Part shown: positions 43,582-52,519 of the stretch, one piece after another | Layout: each line of letters opens with the position of its first letter | Numbering within the stretch: the first letter of the stretch is position 1 | Assembly (NCBI RefSeq): GCF_015704865.1 | Contig: NZ_JADQTO010000014.1 | Coordinates: forward strand, 1-64,000 | DNA from: Actinoplanes aureus | GTDB lineage: Bacteria > Actinomycetota > Actinomycetes > Mycobacteriales > Micromonosporaceae | Direction of reading: 5' to 3' | DNA length: 64,000 nucleotides | Notes under the pieces: model-generated | Told to the model about the DNA's origin: nothing | The model's input: the letters and a program-made list of their open reading frames with translations, nothing else | Database searches by the model: none | Translations under genes and position numbers: made by a program

Positions 43582-43753
43582 CGTTCAACTCCTCATAAGC
43601 GCCCGAAATCGGCACCCAGGTTAACAGCGGGCGTACTCCGGGTACGGGTCACCCGTACGGGAAGTTGGCCAGCGGTATCCACCTGTGGGCCGAGGGCCGC
43701 CCGTGCTCCCGTACTTACCGTCGAAGTGGCCGTGGCAGAACGCCACGACCAAA

Positions 43754-43832
43754 TGAGAATTATTCACGACCGCGGTGACCACCTGCGCCGCAAGCGCACC
43801 AAGGGTTCGAGCTAAGTCGTGAATAATTCTCA
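43754..43832. repeat. 17-bp inverted repeat (Fur-like) upstream of pspC-like gene
   Basis: TGAGAATTATTCACGAC (43754-43770) and GTCGTGAATAATTCTCA (43816-43832) are perfect inverted copies 45 bases apart. Each resembles half or more of a Fur-family box (compare TGATAATNATTATCA), with TGAGAAT-T-ATTC as the dyad core. The pair lies before the PspC-domain gene (second arm 15 bases ahead of its ATG) and 173 bases from the divergent phosphotransferase start. The middle holds a 20-codon ATG-TAA frame with no ribosome site. No target-site duplication is visible, so an operator is more likely than a mobile element. Confidence 0.6.
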
Positions 43833-43847
43833 CTGCTGAAGGAGCGG

Positions 43848-44054
43848 ATGATCGTGTCCTACAACCTCAAGACCCGTACTCTCACCCGCCCCCGTCACAA
43901 CCGCATGATCGCTGGCGTCTGTGCCGGCCTGGCCCGCCGTTTCGGCATGCGGCCCGGCACGGTGCGGCTGCTCTTCCTGGTCTCCTGCCTGCTGCCGGGC
44001 CCCCAGTTCATCGCCTACCTCGTCCTCTGGGCCCTGCTGCCGAACGAGAAGTGA
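43848..44054 (+). CDS. Small PspC-domain membrane protein
   Basis: A 68-residue single PspC domain: LTRPRHNRMIAGVCAGLARRFGMRPGTVRLLFLVSC and FIAYLVLWALLP. It has one or two hydrophobic helices. PspC domains act in envelope stress signalling, usually as membrane-side regulators. AAGGAG lies only three bases before ATG 43848 and nine before GTG 43854, so the shorter form may be the true start. Its control region holds the 17-bp inverted repeat. It ends one base before the convergent DUF4230 gene. Confidence 0.88.
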   Translation: MIVSYNLKTRTLTRPRHNRMIAGVCAGLARRFGMRPGTVRLLFLVSCLLPGPQFIAYLVLWALLPNEK

Positions 44055-44771
44055 TCAGGGGCTGGCGAACGTCACTGTGACAGTGGTGTAGCCGAGGCGG
44101 GCGAAAAGGCTCTCCAGCATGCGCTGGGTGTTCTCTTTCGCCCGCCGGTCCAGCTCACTGGCCCGGGCGGCCTCAGTGATCCGCTCCTGGGCGAGCTGAT
44201 AGACCCGCTGCTGCTTGTTGGGCTCGTCACCGAACGCGTCACCGATCCGGTTGAGCAGACCCCGCTCCTCCGCGACGACGTAGCTCTTGGCCATGTCGAG
44301 AGCGGCCGTGGACTGCTGCGGCGGCGGCAGCGTCAGCTCGATCGACTTCTTCCCCTCATCGATCTTGAGAGCGTCGCCGGCGAGCGCGCTGAAGTCGACA
44401 TAAGCCTCAACAGTGCCGGAGCCGACGAACAGGGTCCTCCGGTTCACCAGGAAGTCGGGGATGTTCTCCTTCTCCTGCTGGAGGTCGACGATGACTTGGA
44501 AGGTGCCGTCGGCGGCCACATAGCGGTGCAGGTCGCGCATCGACTGGAGCAGCACAGGCTGGCTGCGGTCGATGGTCCGATCCTCGAAGGGGTTGTCGAA
44601 GGAGGGCAGCACGTTTATCGCGCGCAGCCCGAAGCAGGCGAGGACGATCAGGGCGAAGACGAACCCCACGAAGATCAGGAGCCGGGCGAAGCCGTTCGGC
44701 CTGTGCCGCTCCTCGTCGGGAACAGTCGGGTACTCCCTGGTCGGGTCATCGACCTCCGGTGAGGTTGCCAT
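44055..44771 (-). CDS. DUF4230 domain membrane-anchored protein
   Basis: A 238-residue protein. A cytosolic acidic/proline N-terminus is followed by one transmembrane helix (ARLLIFVGFVFALIVLACF, about 29-47). The extracellular DUF4230 domain runs from about 65 to 230, with PVLLQSMRDLHRYVAADGTF and KSIELTLPPPQ. No enzymatic function is known for this domain. The gene ends against the pspC-like gene, sharing no bases but leaving no gap. Confidence 0.85.
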   Translation of the reverse strand: MATSPEVDDPTREYPTVPDEERHRPNGFARLLIFVGFVFALIVLACFGLRAINVLPSFDNPFEDRTIDRSQPVLLQSMRDLHRYVAADGTFQVIVDLQQEKENIPDFLVNRRTLFVGSGTVEAYVDFSALAGDALKIDEGKKSIELTLPPPQQSTAALDMAKSYVVAEERGLLNRIGDAFGDEPNKQQRVYQLAQERITEAARASELDRRAKENTQRMLESLFARLGYTTVTVTFASP

Positions 44772-44948
44772 GACTCAACGGTAAGGAGGGGGTACGACAT
44801 CCGCATCCCCTGGACCCGGTCTCCTGCCGGTAACGCTTCTTCGGGGTACGCGTAACTGGCGTCCCGCCGAAGCCGACCCCGTCCCCCGCTCTCCCGGCGC
44901 GAGCCCGGCTTCCCCTCACCGCCCCAGCGCGACCACCGGGAAACAGCA

Positions 44949-46124
44949 TCACCGCGCGAACGCGTTCAACCCGGTCAACTTCTGGCCGATCGACAGTTGG
45001 TGGATCTCCGACGTCCCCTCGTACGTCAGCACGCTCTCCAGGTTGCTGGCATGCCGCATCACCGGGTACTCGTGCAGAATCCCGTTCCCGCCGAGGATCG
45101 TCCGGCACTCCCGAGCGATCTTGATGGCTTCCCGCACGTTGTTCAGCTTGCCGATGCTGACCTGCTCCGGCCGCAGCGGCCCGTCCGCCGCGTCCCGCAT
45201 CCGGCCCAGGTGCAGCGCGAGCAGGAAGCCCTTCTGCAGTTCCAGAGCCATGTCGGCGAGTTTCGCCTGGGTGAGCTGGAAACCCGAGATCGGCCGGCCG
45301 AACTGCTCCCGGCGGGCCGCGTAGTCGAGCGCCGTGTCCAGGCAGTCCCGCGCCGCGCCGAGCACCCCGAAGATGATGCTCAGCCGCGCCTCGGTCAGGC
45401 AGGACAGCGGCGCCATCAGGCTGCGCACCCCGGGCAGCCGGGCGCTCTCCGGCAGCCGGACCCCGTCCAGGACGATCTCGCCGGTGCTCGACGCGCGCAA
45501 CGACATCTTGTGGCCGATCTCCCGGACCGCGAGACCCGGGGTGCCGGCCGGTACGGCGAACCCGGTCACACCCTTCTCCGCCCGCGCCCAGATGACGGCC
45601 ACATCGGCGATCGGGGCGTTGAGAATCCACGTCTTGACCCCGTCGAGCACCCAGTCGTCGCCGTCCCGGCGGGCCCGGGTCGACATGCCGGTCGGGTCCG
45701 AGCCGTGATCCGGCTCGGCCAGGCCGAAGCAGCCGAGCAGCCGGCCGGCGGCCATCCCGGGCAGCCAGCGCGCCTTCTGCTCCTCCGAGCCGTATCTCCA
45801 GATGGCGTACATCACCAGGGAACCCTGCACGGAGACCAGCGACCGGACACCGGAATCGGCGGCTTCCAGTTCCATGCAGGCGAGGCCGAGGCTGACCGCC
45901 GAGGAACCGGGGCACCCGTACCCCTTCAGCTGCATGCCCAGCAGGCCCGCATCGCCGAACGCGGCGGCCAGGTCGCGAACCGGGGTGTTGCCGTTCTCGT
46001 ACCACCCGGCCACGTGCGGCCTTACATGATCGTCGGCCACCCGGCGGGCCTGAGCGCGGATCTCGCGCTCGTCATCGGTGAGCAGTTCGTCAAGATCCAG
46101 CAGGTCAAGCGGTCTGACACCCAT
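44949..46124 (-). CDS. Acyl-CoA dehydrogenase, glutaryl-CoA dehydrogenase-like
   Basis: A 391-residue FAD enzyme. Marks of the glutaryl-CoA dehydrogenase branch are SLVSVQGSLVMYAIWRYGSEEQK, GCFGLAEPDHGSDPTGMSTR and the catalytic-loop YEGTSEIHQLSIG, with the Glu base in YEGT. RREQFGRPISGFQLTQAKLADM binds FAD. In the lysine/tryptophan route this enzyme oxidises and decarboxylates glutaryl-CoA to crotonyl-CoA. I cannot exclude another short dicarboxyl acyl-CoA. ATG 46124 starts right at the conserved end. It is a single gene with a 177-base gap downstream. Confidence 0.9.
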   Translation of the reverse strand: MGVRPLDLLDLDELLTDDEREIRAQARRVADDHVRPHVAGWYENGNTPVRDLAAAFGDAGLLGMQLKGYGCPGSSAVSLGLACMELEAADSGVRSLVSVQGSLVMYAIWRYGSEEQKARWLPGMAAGRLLGCFGLAEPDHGSDPTGMSTRARRDGDDWVLDGVKTWILNAPIADVAVIWARAEKGVTGFAVPAGTPGLAVREIGHKMSLRASSTGEIVLDGVRLPESARLPGVRSLMAPLSCLTEARLSIIFGVLGAARDCLDTALDYAARREQFGRPISGFQLTQAKLADMALELQKGFLLALHLGRMRDAADGPLRPEQVSIGKLNNVREAIKIARECRTILGGNGILHEYPVMRHASNLESVLTYEGTSEIHQLSIGQKLTGLNAFAR

Positions 46125-46159
46125 GGATGCACGCTAATGGAAAGCGTGACTCAGCGAAA

Positions 46160-46456
46160 TCAGCCCTCTACTACCAGTACACGGGCGTGGATCTGATTGC
46201 GCTGTTGCAGAGCCGCACGGAGCGCCCGGTGCAGACCGTCCTCCAGGTAGAGCGCCCCCTGGTACTCCACCACGTGCGGGAAGAGGTCTCCGTAGAACGT
46301 GGAATCCTCGGCGAGGAGCTTGTCGAGTGCCAGCTCCCGTTTCGTGGTGATCAGGTCAGCGAGCCGGATCGGCCGCGGCGGGATCTCGGCCCACGCCTTC
46401 AGCGTCGTGTGGTGATCGGGGTACGGGGCTCCGTCCCGGACCGCTTTGAAGATCAC
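46160..46456 (-). CDS. Small conserved ParB/Srx-like protein
   Basis: A 98-residue protein that I recognise only by shape. RPIRLADLITTKRELALDKL and VVEYQGALYLEDGLHRALRAA resemble the central strand-helix and the D-G-x-H-R element of the ParB/sulfiredoxin fold, which binds nucleotides. It is very common in actinobacteria as a single gene. GTG 46456 has GGAAAGGGG upstream. It is 35 bases before the acyl-CoA dehydrogenase gene, but a link is not evident. No function assigned. Confidence 0.7.
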   Translation of the reverse strand: MIFKAVRDGAPYPDHHTTLKAWAEIPPRPIRLADLITTKRELALDKLLAEDSTFYGDLFPHVVEYQGALYLEDGLHRALRAALQQRNQIHARVLVVEG

Positions 46457-46513
46457 GGCGGCTGCCCCTTTCCGTCAGAACGTTTCTCGCCTGTCAGCCT
46501 AGCCGCGCGCCGG

Positions 46514-47131
46514 TCAGACCTCGCCGGCCGAAGCCCACCGGCCATGATGCACCACATCTGCCACCGGACGGCGCCCGCGGCGTAGTGACGGGGACCTCTT
46601 GTCGGCGCCCGGGTAGCCGACCGTGAGCGCACCGATCGGGGTGAACTCGTCCGGCACACCGAACGCGTTCTTGAAGTCACCCACGGTGGCGGCCGGCAGG
46701 CCGATGAAACACGAGCCCAGCCCTTCGTTCACCGCGGTCAGATGCATGAGCAGAGCGGCGAACCCGGTGTCGATGTCCCAGTACGGAACCGGCCAGCGCG
46801 CCTCGTCCCGATCCGTCCAGCCCTTGTCCGACTCGGCGTAACGGTCCAGATAGACCGATTTGTTGGAGAAGGCGACGATGATCAAGGGTGCCGTGGACAT
46901 CCGCCGCAGCCAGCCGTCGGGCGCGCCACCGGCCGAAGCGGTGCTGGCCCAGAACCGGTCCCGGTCCTCGGCCGCGGTGAGCACCAGAAAGCTCCAGCCC
47001 TGGGAGAAACCGGCCGACGGCGCACGCAGCCCGTGCCGCACGATCTTGTCGACCAGTTCCGGCGGCAGCGGGCGATCCGGGTCGTAGCCGCGTACCATCC
47101 GCCGCCGGCGGACCACCTCGTCGAACTCCAT
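46514..47131 (-). CDS. Nitroreductase-family flavoprotein
   Basis: A 205-residue FMN-dependent reductase. The FMN site is marked by RRRRMVRGYDPDRPLP at the N-terminus, APSAGFSQGWSFLVL, and GLGSCFIGLPAA near 150. The protein could reduce nitroaromatics, quinones or a flavin. Its ATG overlaps the stop of the aldose epimerase gene in TGATG, so translation is coupled. No other neighbour helps. Confidence 0.88.
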   Translation of the reverse strand: MEFDEVVRRRRMVRGYDPDRPLPPELVDKIVRHGLRAPSAGFSQGWSFLVLTAAEDRDRFWASTASAGGAPDGWLRRMSTAPLIIVAFSNKSVYLDRYAESDKGWTDRDEARWPVPYWDIDTGFAALLMHLTAVNEGLGSCFIGLPAATVGDFKNAFGVPDEFTPIGALTVGYPGADKRSPSLRRGRRPVADVVHHGRWASAGEV

Positions 47132-48051
47132 CAGGCGCGGATGCCCCAGGAGGTCGTCCAGGTCTCGCCAGGTGTCAGCACGACCAGATCGCGGCCGGTC
47201 CGGAAGGCGTCCGGCGGGCAGGTCATCGGCTCGACCGCGACCGACCGGCGGAACCGCTCGCCGTGCAGGGTGTCACCGGAGTAGACCTGCCAGTAGCGGA
47301 ACTTCTCGTCGGCCCAGACCACGATCCGCCGGTCCGAACCCGGGTCGGCCAGGGTGACCGCGGTGATCCCGTCGGCGTCGAAGTCGATGTCGCCGAACGT
47401 CACGTCCAGGACCGCGGTGCCGATCCGGCGGGGCTCGGCGTAGTCGTACTCGGTGCCGGCGACCTTGACGGCGCCGATCGGCAGCAGCCGGTTGTCGGCC
47501 ATGATCCGGCTCTTGGCCGGCACCTGGAGCACGGTGTCCTCCACCGTCACGCCGGGCAGCCGCAGGTACGGGTGAACCGAGTACCCCCACGGCGCGTTCG
47601 CCTCGGACGTGTTCACCACCTCCTGCACGCAGCGCAGCCCGTCCGCCGAGACCGACCAGCGGGTACGCAGCCGCAGCGACCACGGGTAGCCGACCTGGGC
47701 GGGCAGGTCGAACTCCAGCGTCACGGCGTCGGCGGCCTGCTCGACGGCCCGCCACCGGGACCAGTTCACCAGGCCGTGGATCGCGTTGTGCCGAGCCGGC
47801 TCGGTCAGCCCGAGCTGGTACTCCACGCCCTCGAAGACGTACCGCCCGTCCCGGATCCGGTTCGGCCAGGGCGCGAGGATCTGGCCCGCGGACCCCGGGG
47901 AGATCTCGTCGGTGCCGAACCCGTCCAGCAGCTCGACGCCGTCGACGGCGTAGGCGCGGAGCGTGCCTCCGATCTCCGCCAGGACGGCACGATGCCCGTC
48001 CGCCTCGATGGACCACTGGATCCCGGACTTCGCGGCTGCCTCTGCGCTCAT
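47131..48051 (-). CDS. Aldose 1-epimerase family protein
   Basis: A 306-residue galactose-mutarotase-like enzyme, which interconverts anomers of aldoses. Characteristic parts are WPNRIRDGRYVFEG, HNAIHGLVNWSRW (first catalytic His), WGYSVHPYLRLPG (second His) and VAVEPMTCPPDAF (Glu). The frame extends to 48162, but ATG 48051 begins the family homology. It precedes the nitroreductase gene with a one-base overlap. Substrate not assigned, though sugar handling fits the region. Confidence 0.92.
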   Translation of the reverse strand: MSAEAAAKSGIQWSIEADGHRAVLAEIGGTLRAYAVDGVELLDGFGTDEISPGSAGQILAPWPNRIRDGRYVFEGVEYQLGLTEPARHNAIHGLVNWSRWRAVEQAADAVTLEFDLPAQVGYPWSLRLRTRWSVSADGLRCVQEVVNTSEANAPWGYSVHPYLRLPGVTVEDTVLQVPAKSRIMADNRLLPIGAVKVAGTEYDYAEPRRIGTAVLDVTFGDIDFDADGITAVTLADPGSDRRIVVWADEKFRYWQVYSGDTLHGERFRRSVAVEPMTCPPDAFRTGRDLVVLTPGETWTTSWGIRA

Positions 48052-48061
48052 GACGCCGACA

Positions 48062-49348
48062 CTATCGGTCCTCGGATCCGTCCCGATCGGGCCGGTAGCG
48101 AACCAGTGCCGGAGAGGCCACGGCGAGTAGCACGGCCAGGCCCGCGGCGGCGAATCCACCACCCGCCCAGGAGGCGGTCACGCTGGTCAGGTCGGCCGTC
48201 GCGCCGGCACGCAGGTCACCCAGCCGGGGGCCGCCGGCCACCACGACCGTGAACACGCCCTGTAGCCGCCCGCGCAGCCGGTCCGGCGCGAAAGTCTGCA
48301 TGATCGACTGCCGGTAGACCGCGCTCACCAGGTCGGCCGCACCGGCGACGGCGAGCAGCACCACCATGAGCCAGAGCTGGTTCGCCAGCCCGGAGAAGCC
48401 GATCGCGATCCCCCAGCCGACCACCGCGACCACCAGGGCCAGGCCTTGCCGGCGTACCCGGCCGATCCAGCCCGAGGTGAGACCACCGAGCACCGAGCCG
48501 ATCGCGATGGCGCTGTACAGCCAGCCCACCGCCGCGCCGCCGCCGAACTGCTCCTCGGCCACCGCCGGAAACAGGGCCCGCGGCATGGCGAACACCATCG
48601 CGATCAGGTCGATCGCGAAGGAGAGCAGCAGCACCGGCTGCGTGACCAGGTACTTCAGGCCGACCGCGATACCGCGCAGACCGGCGGTCGGCTTCTCCTC
48701 ACCGTCGGCGTGCTGGACCGGCGGGATCGCCGGGAGCCGCCAGGTCGCCCAGAAGGTCACGGTGAAGAGCAGGGCGTCCACGGCGTACGCCACGGTGACA
48801 CCCGAACCGGTCGACCAGATCCCCATGATCAACCCGGCGAGGAGCGGTCCCAGCACGCCACCGGCGGTCGTGGTCGTGTAGTTCAGCGTGTTGGCGGCCG
48901 GTACCAGGCCGGCCGGGACGATCCGCGGGATGATCGCGTGCCGGGCCGGTGAACTGATCGCGAACCCGGCCGATTGCAGGGCGGTGAGCGCCAGCAGCAG
49001 GTGGCCGCTGCGGACCCCGAGCAGCGCCTGCGCCAGCAGGCCGAGCGTGGTCACCCAGGTCAGCACCGAGCTGGCCAGCAGCAGCCGGCGCCGGTCCACC
49101 ACGTCGGCGACCGCGCCACCCCACAACCCGAAGATCAGCAACGGTACGAGACCGGCCACGCCCAGCAGGCCCACCCAGGTCGGCGAGTCCGTGATGGCGA
49201 ACATCTGCACCGGTACGGCCACCGCGGTGAACTGAAATCCGAAGTACGACGCCCCGTTGCCGATCCACGTCCGCCGGAACGTCGGAACGCTCAGCGGGCG
49301 GGTGTCGATCATCCACGACTTCGTCTTCCGCTCGGTGGCCCCGCTCAC
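48062..49348 (-). CDS. MFS transporter (EntS-like)
   Basis: A 428-residue major facilitator with 12 hydrophobic segments. The inter-TM2-3 signature is in GLWGGAVADVVDRRRLLLASS, and FAISSPARHAIIPRIVP and YRQSIMQTFAPDRLRGRLQ are typical of the EntS/enterobactin exporter-type DHA3 family. GTG 49348 overlaps the pdxH stop by four bases, so translation is coupled. Export of small molecules or drugs is likely; substrate unknown. Confidence 0.9.
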   Translation of the reverse strand: MSGATERKTKSWMIDTRPLSVPTFRRTWIGNGASYFGFQFTAVAVPVQMFAITDSPTWVGLLGVAGLVPLLIFGLWGGAVADVVDRRRLLLASSVLTWVTTLGLLAQALLGVRSGHLLLALTALQSAGFAISSPARHAIIPRIVPAGLVPAANTLNYTTTTAGGVLGPLLAGLIMGIWSTGSGVTVAYAVDALLFTVTFWATWRLPAIPPVQHADGEEKPTAGLRGIAVGLKYLVTQPVLLLSFAIDLIAMVFAMPRALFPAVAEEQFGGGAAVGWLYSAIAIGSVLGGLTSGWIGRVRRQGLALVVAVVGWGIAIGFSGLANQLWLMVVLLAVAGAADLVSAVYRQSIMQTFAPDRLRGRLQGVFTVVVAGGPRLGDLRAGATADLTSVTASWAGGGFAAAGLAVLLAVASPALVRYRPDRDGSEDR

Positions 49349-50001
49349 GGGGCGAGCCTCTCCACCACCCAGTCGTCGGGCCCGGTCCGCCGGAACCGGA
49401 GCCGGTCGTGCAGCCGGTTGCTCCGGCCCTGCCAGAACTCCACGGTCTCCGGCCGGACCCGTAGGCCACCCCAGTGCGGCGGCGCCGGGACCGGGCCGTC
49501 ACCGAAGCGCTCGACCGCCTCGGCCAGCCCGGCCTCCACCGCCTCCCGCCCGGGCAGCACCCGGGACTGCGGGCTGGCCCAGGCACCGAGCTGGGAACCG
49601 TGCGGCCGGGACGCGAAGTACTCCTCGGTCTCCGCCCTGGAGACCCGCTCCACCGGCCCGGCCACGATCACCTGACGCTGCATCGGGAACCAGGGGAAGA
49701 CGAGGCTCGCGTACGGGTTCGCGGCGAGGTCCGTACCCTTCCGGGACTCGTAGTTCGTGAAAAACACGAAACCGTCAGAGTCATACCCTTTGAGCAGCAC
49801 GGTCCGCGCCGACGGCCGGCCCTGCGCATCGGCCGTGGCCAGCACCATCGCGTTCGGTTCGGGCAGCCCGTACCCGGTCGCCTCGGCGAACCACTCGGCG
49901 AACTGCCCGGTCCACTCCGCGGCCAGCACGCCCTCCAGCAGCGGCGCCCGCTCGGTGTAGTCCCGGCGCATCCCGGCAGGCGACGGCGGTTCGACGGCCA
50001 C
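49345..50001 (-). CDS. pdxH: Pyridoxamine 5'-phosphate oxidase
   Basis: A 218-residue FMN enzyme that makes pyridoxal 5'-phosphate from the pyridoxamine or pyridoxine form. Strong marks are NAMVLATADAQGRPSARTVLLKG, FFTNYESRKGTDLAANP, FPWFPMQRQVIVAGPVERV, RPHGSQLGAWASPQS and the end WQGRSNRLHDRLRF with the conserved Arg-x-His region. GTG 50001 has GGGAG upstream. The gene is divergent from citrate synthase and serC, and serC also touches vitamin B6 metabolism. Confidence 0.95.
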   Translation of the reverse strand: MAVEPPSPAGMRRDYTERAPLLEGVLAAEWTGQFAEWFAEATGYGLPEPNAMVLATADAQGRPSARTVLLKGYDSDGFVFFTNYESRKGTDLAANPYASLVFPWFPMQRQVIVAGPVERVSRAETEEYFASRPHGSQLGAWASPQSRVLPGREAVEAGLAEAVERFGDGPVPAPPHWGGLRVRPETVEFWQGRSNRLHDRLRFRRTGPDDWVVERLAP

Positions 50002-50203
50002 GGGCTCTCCCTGTCTCTTTCTGGTGCAACGAACTTAAGTCGGCGACCCTCATTCGTCAGGTCAACCACCATGGGTGTCATCGAGAGCACAATCGGGACG
50101 GGTCGACCGTGCGGTTACCCGGCGGGCAAGATGAATCACCCACCGCACACCGGCTACACCGTTTGCTTCTTGTTCGCTTCCCGTTCGCTTCACAGGGAGT
50201 GCC

Positions 50204-51310
50204 GTGTCCGACTTCAAGCCGGGACTCGATGGCGTGATCGCCTTCGAGACCCAGATCGCCGAGCCCGACCGGGACGGTGGCGCGCTGCGGTACCGCGGCG
50301 TCGACATCGAGGATCTGATCGGCCAGGTCTCCTTCGGCAATGTCTGGGGCCTGCTGGTCGACGGCAAGTTCGGGCCCGGGCTGCCGCCGGCCGAGCCGTT
50401 CCCGGTGCCGGTGCACTCCGGTGACATCCGGGTGGACGTGCAGTCGGCGGTCGCGATGCTGGCGCCGTACTGGGGGCTGTCCCAGATGCTCGACATCAGC
50501 GACGAGCAGGCCCGGTCGGACCTGGCCCGGGTGTCGGTGACCGCGCTCTCCTTCGTCGCCCAGGCGGCCCGCGGGCTGGGTCTGCCGGCCGTACCGCAGA
50601 AGGACATCGACAAGGCCGAGACCATCGTGGAGCGGTTCATGCGCCGGTGGCGCGGCGAGCCGGACCCGCGGCACGTCAAGGCCGTCGATGCGTACTTCAT
50701 CTCGGCCGCCGAGCACGGGCTGAACGCCTCCACGTTCACCACCCGGATCGTGGCCTCCACCGGCGCGGACACGGCCGCCTGCGTGTCCTCCGGGATCGGT
50801 GCGCTCTCCGGCCCGCTGCACGGCGGCGCGCCCACCCGGGTGCTGCACATGATCGAGGCGGTGGAGCGCAGCGGCGACGCCACGACGTACGTGCGGGACG
50901 TCCTCGACCGCGGCGACCGGCTGATGGGCTTCGGCCACCGGGTGTACCGGGCCGAGGACCCGCGGGCCCGGGTGCTCCGCCGGATCGCGAAGGACCTCGG
51001 CGCCCCCCGCTACGAGGTGGCCGCCGCACTCGAGTCGGCCGCGATGACCGAGCTCCGCGAGCGCCGCCCGGACCAGGATCTGTGGACGAACGTCGACTTC
51101 TGGGCCGCCGTGGTGCTCGACTTCGCCGAGGTGCCGGCGCACATGTTCACCTCGATGTTCACCTGCGCCCGGGTGGCCGGGTGGAGCGCGCACATCCTGG
51201 AGCAGAAACGGCTCGGCCGCATCCTGCGACCCAGCCTCCACTATGTGGGACCGGAGCCGCGCAAGCCGCAGGAGGTCGAGGGCTGGAATCAGCTCACGCA
51301 TAATGTGTGA
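50204..51310 (+). CDS. Citrate synthase (type 2, CitA-like)
   Basis: A 368-residue citrate synthase of the shorter actinobacterial type. Catalytic histidines are in GPLHGGAPTRVL and GFGHRVYRAEDPRA, and the Asp/Arg set is in VDFWAAVVLD and the C-terminal AHILEQKRLGRILRPS. It joins acetyl-CoA to oxaloacetate. GTG 50204 has GGGAG five bases upstream. It overlaps serC by four bases. A 202-base region to pdxH holds both promoters. Confidence 0.93.
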   Translation: MSDFKPGLDGVIAFETQIAEPDRDGGALRYRGVDIEDLIGQVSFGNVWGLLVDGKFGPGLPPAEPFPVPVHSGDIRVDVQSAVAMLAPYWGLSQMLDISDEQARSDLARVSVTALSFVAQAARGLGLPAVPQKDIDKAETIVERFMRRWRGEPDPRHVKAVDAYFISAAEHGLNASTFTTRIVASTGADTAACVSSGIGALSGPLHGGAPTRVLHMIEAVERSGDATTYVRDVLDRGDRLMGFGHRVYRAEDPRARVLRRIAKDLGAPRYEVAAALESAAMTELRERRPDQDLWTNVDFWAAVVLDFAEVPAHMFTSMFTCARVAGWSAHILEQKRLGRILRPSLHYVGPEPRKPQEVEGWNQLTHNV

Positions 51311-52431
51311 CCGTGGCTGATATCCGGATTCCTGACGCGATCAAACCGGTAGACGGACGGTTCGGCTCCGGGCCGAGCAAGGTCCGGCCCGAGGGTGTCG
51401 AGGCGCTCTCCGCGGTCTCCCGCACCTTCATGGGCACCTCCCACCGGCAGAAGACGGTGAAGGACCAGGTGGCCCGGCTGCGCCGCGGCCTCGCCGACTT
51501 CTTCTCCGCGCCGGACGGCTACGAGGTGATCCTGTCCAACGGCGGTACCAGCGCGTTCTGGGAGACCGCCACGTTCGGCCTGGTCCGGAACAAGGCGCAG
51601 TTCGCCGAGTTCGGCGAGTTCGGCGCCAAGTTCGTACAGGCCGTCGCCAGCGCGCCGTTCCTGGACCAGCCGACCGTGCACAAGGCGCCCGCCGGGCAGG
51701 CCGCGTTCCTGACCGCCGAGGCCGGCGTGGACGTCTACGCCAGCGTGCACAACGAGACCTCCACCGGCGTGGCCGTACCGGTTCGCCGCGTCGAGGGCGC
51801 CGACCCGGGCGCGCTGGTGCTCACCGACGCCACCTCGGGCGGCGGCAGCCTCGACGTCGACCTGCGCGAGACCGACGTCTACTACCTGGCGCCGCAGAAG
51901 GCGCTCGGCTCCGACGGCGGTATCTGGCTGGCCATGATGTCGCCGGCCGCGATCGAACGGGCCTTCCAGATCAAGGCGACCGGGCGGTACATCCCGCAGT
52001 TCCTCGACCTGGTCACCGCCATCGAGCAGTCCCGGCTCGAGCAGACCTACAACACGCCGGCCCTGGCCACGGTCTTCCTCGCGGCCGAGCAGGTGGACTG
52101 GATGAACGCGCAGGGCGGCCTCTCCTGGGCGGTCAAGCGCAGCGCGGAGAGCGCCGCCGCGATCTACGGCTGGGCCGACCGCTCCTCGTTCGCCGAGCCG
52201 TTCGTCACCGACCCCGCACTCCGCTCCGCCGCCGTGGCCACGATCGACTTCGCCGACGGCATCGACGCGGCGGCCATCGCGAAGGTCCTGCGCGCCAACG
52301 ACATCGTGGACACCGAGCCGTACCGGAAGCTGGGCCGCAACCAGCTCCGCATCGCCCTCTACCCCACGGTCGACCCGGCCGACGTGGCAGCCGTCACCGC
52401 CTGCATCGACTACGTCGCCGAACGCCTCTGA
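51307..52431 (+). CDS. serC: Phosphoserine aminotransferase
   Basis: A 374-residue PLP enzyme that makes 3-phosphoserine in serine biosynthesis; the same activity can serve PLP synthesis. The actinobacterial SerC pattern is visible: DGRFGSGPSKVRPEGVEAL, FFSAPDGYEVILSNGGTSAFWE, ATSGGGSLDVDLRETD, and the lysine in YLAPQKALGSDGG. GTG 51307 overlaps the citrate synthase stop; GTG 51313 is an alternative. A nested stem-loop follows the stop. Confidence 0.95.
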   Translation: MTVADIRIPDAIKPVDGRFGSGPSKVRPEGVEALSAVSRTFMGTSHRQKTVKDQVARLRRGLADFFSAPDGYEVILSNGGTSAFWETATFGLVRNKAQFAEFGEFGAKFVQAVASAPFLDQPTVHKAPAGQAAFLTAEAGVDVYASVHNETSTGVAVPVRRVEGADPGALVLTDATSGGGSLDVDLRETDVYYLAPQKALGSDGGIWLAMMSPAAIERAFQIKATGRYIPQFLDLVTAIEQSRLEQTYNTPALATVFLAAEQVDWMNAQGGLSWAVKRSAESAAAIYGWADRSSFAEPFVTDPALRSAAVATIDFADGIDAAAIAKVLRANDIVDTEPYRKLGRNQLRIALYPTVDPADVAAVTACIDYVAERL

Positions 52432-52442
52432 CCCCATTCGGC

Positions 52443-52519
52443 GCCTCTCCGGCCACCCCGGCCCAACCCCACTGCTGCCTCACGCCGGTTGAGGCAGCAC
52501 CACCGTTGGGCCGAGAGGC
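52443..52519 (+). terminator. Three-tier nested stem-loop after serC
   Basis: Three perfect stems lie inside each other: GCCTCTC (52443-52449)/GAGAGGC (52513-52519), GGCCCAAC (52460-52467)/GTTGGGCC (52505-52512), and TGCTGCCTCA (52473-52482)/TGAGGCAGCA (52490-52499) over a 7-base loop. It begins 12 bases after the serC stop. It can end transcription, though no T-run follows. Confidence 0.75.

Noticed and set aside
43753-43815. A 20-codon ATG-TAA frame between the 17-bp inverted repeats
   Set aside because: No ribosome-binding site, and the first codons are just the repeat arm, which also gives MRIIHD on the other strand.
43754-43832. The 17-bp inverted repeat as a MITE
   Set aside because: No target duplication flanks the arms and only one copy is seen; a regulator site explains it better.
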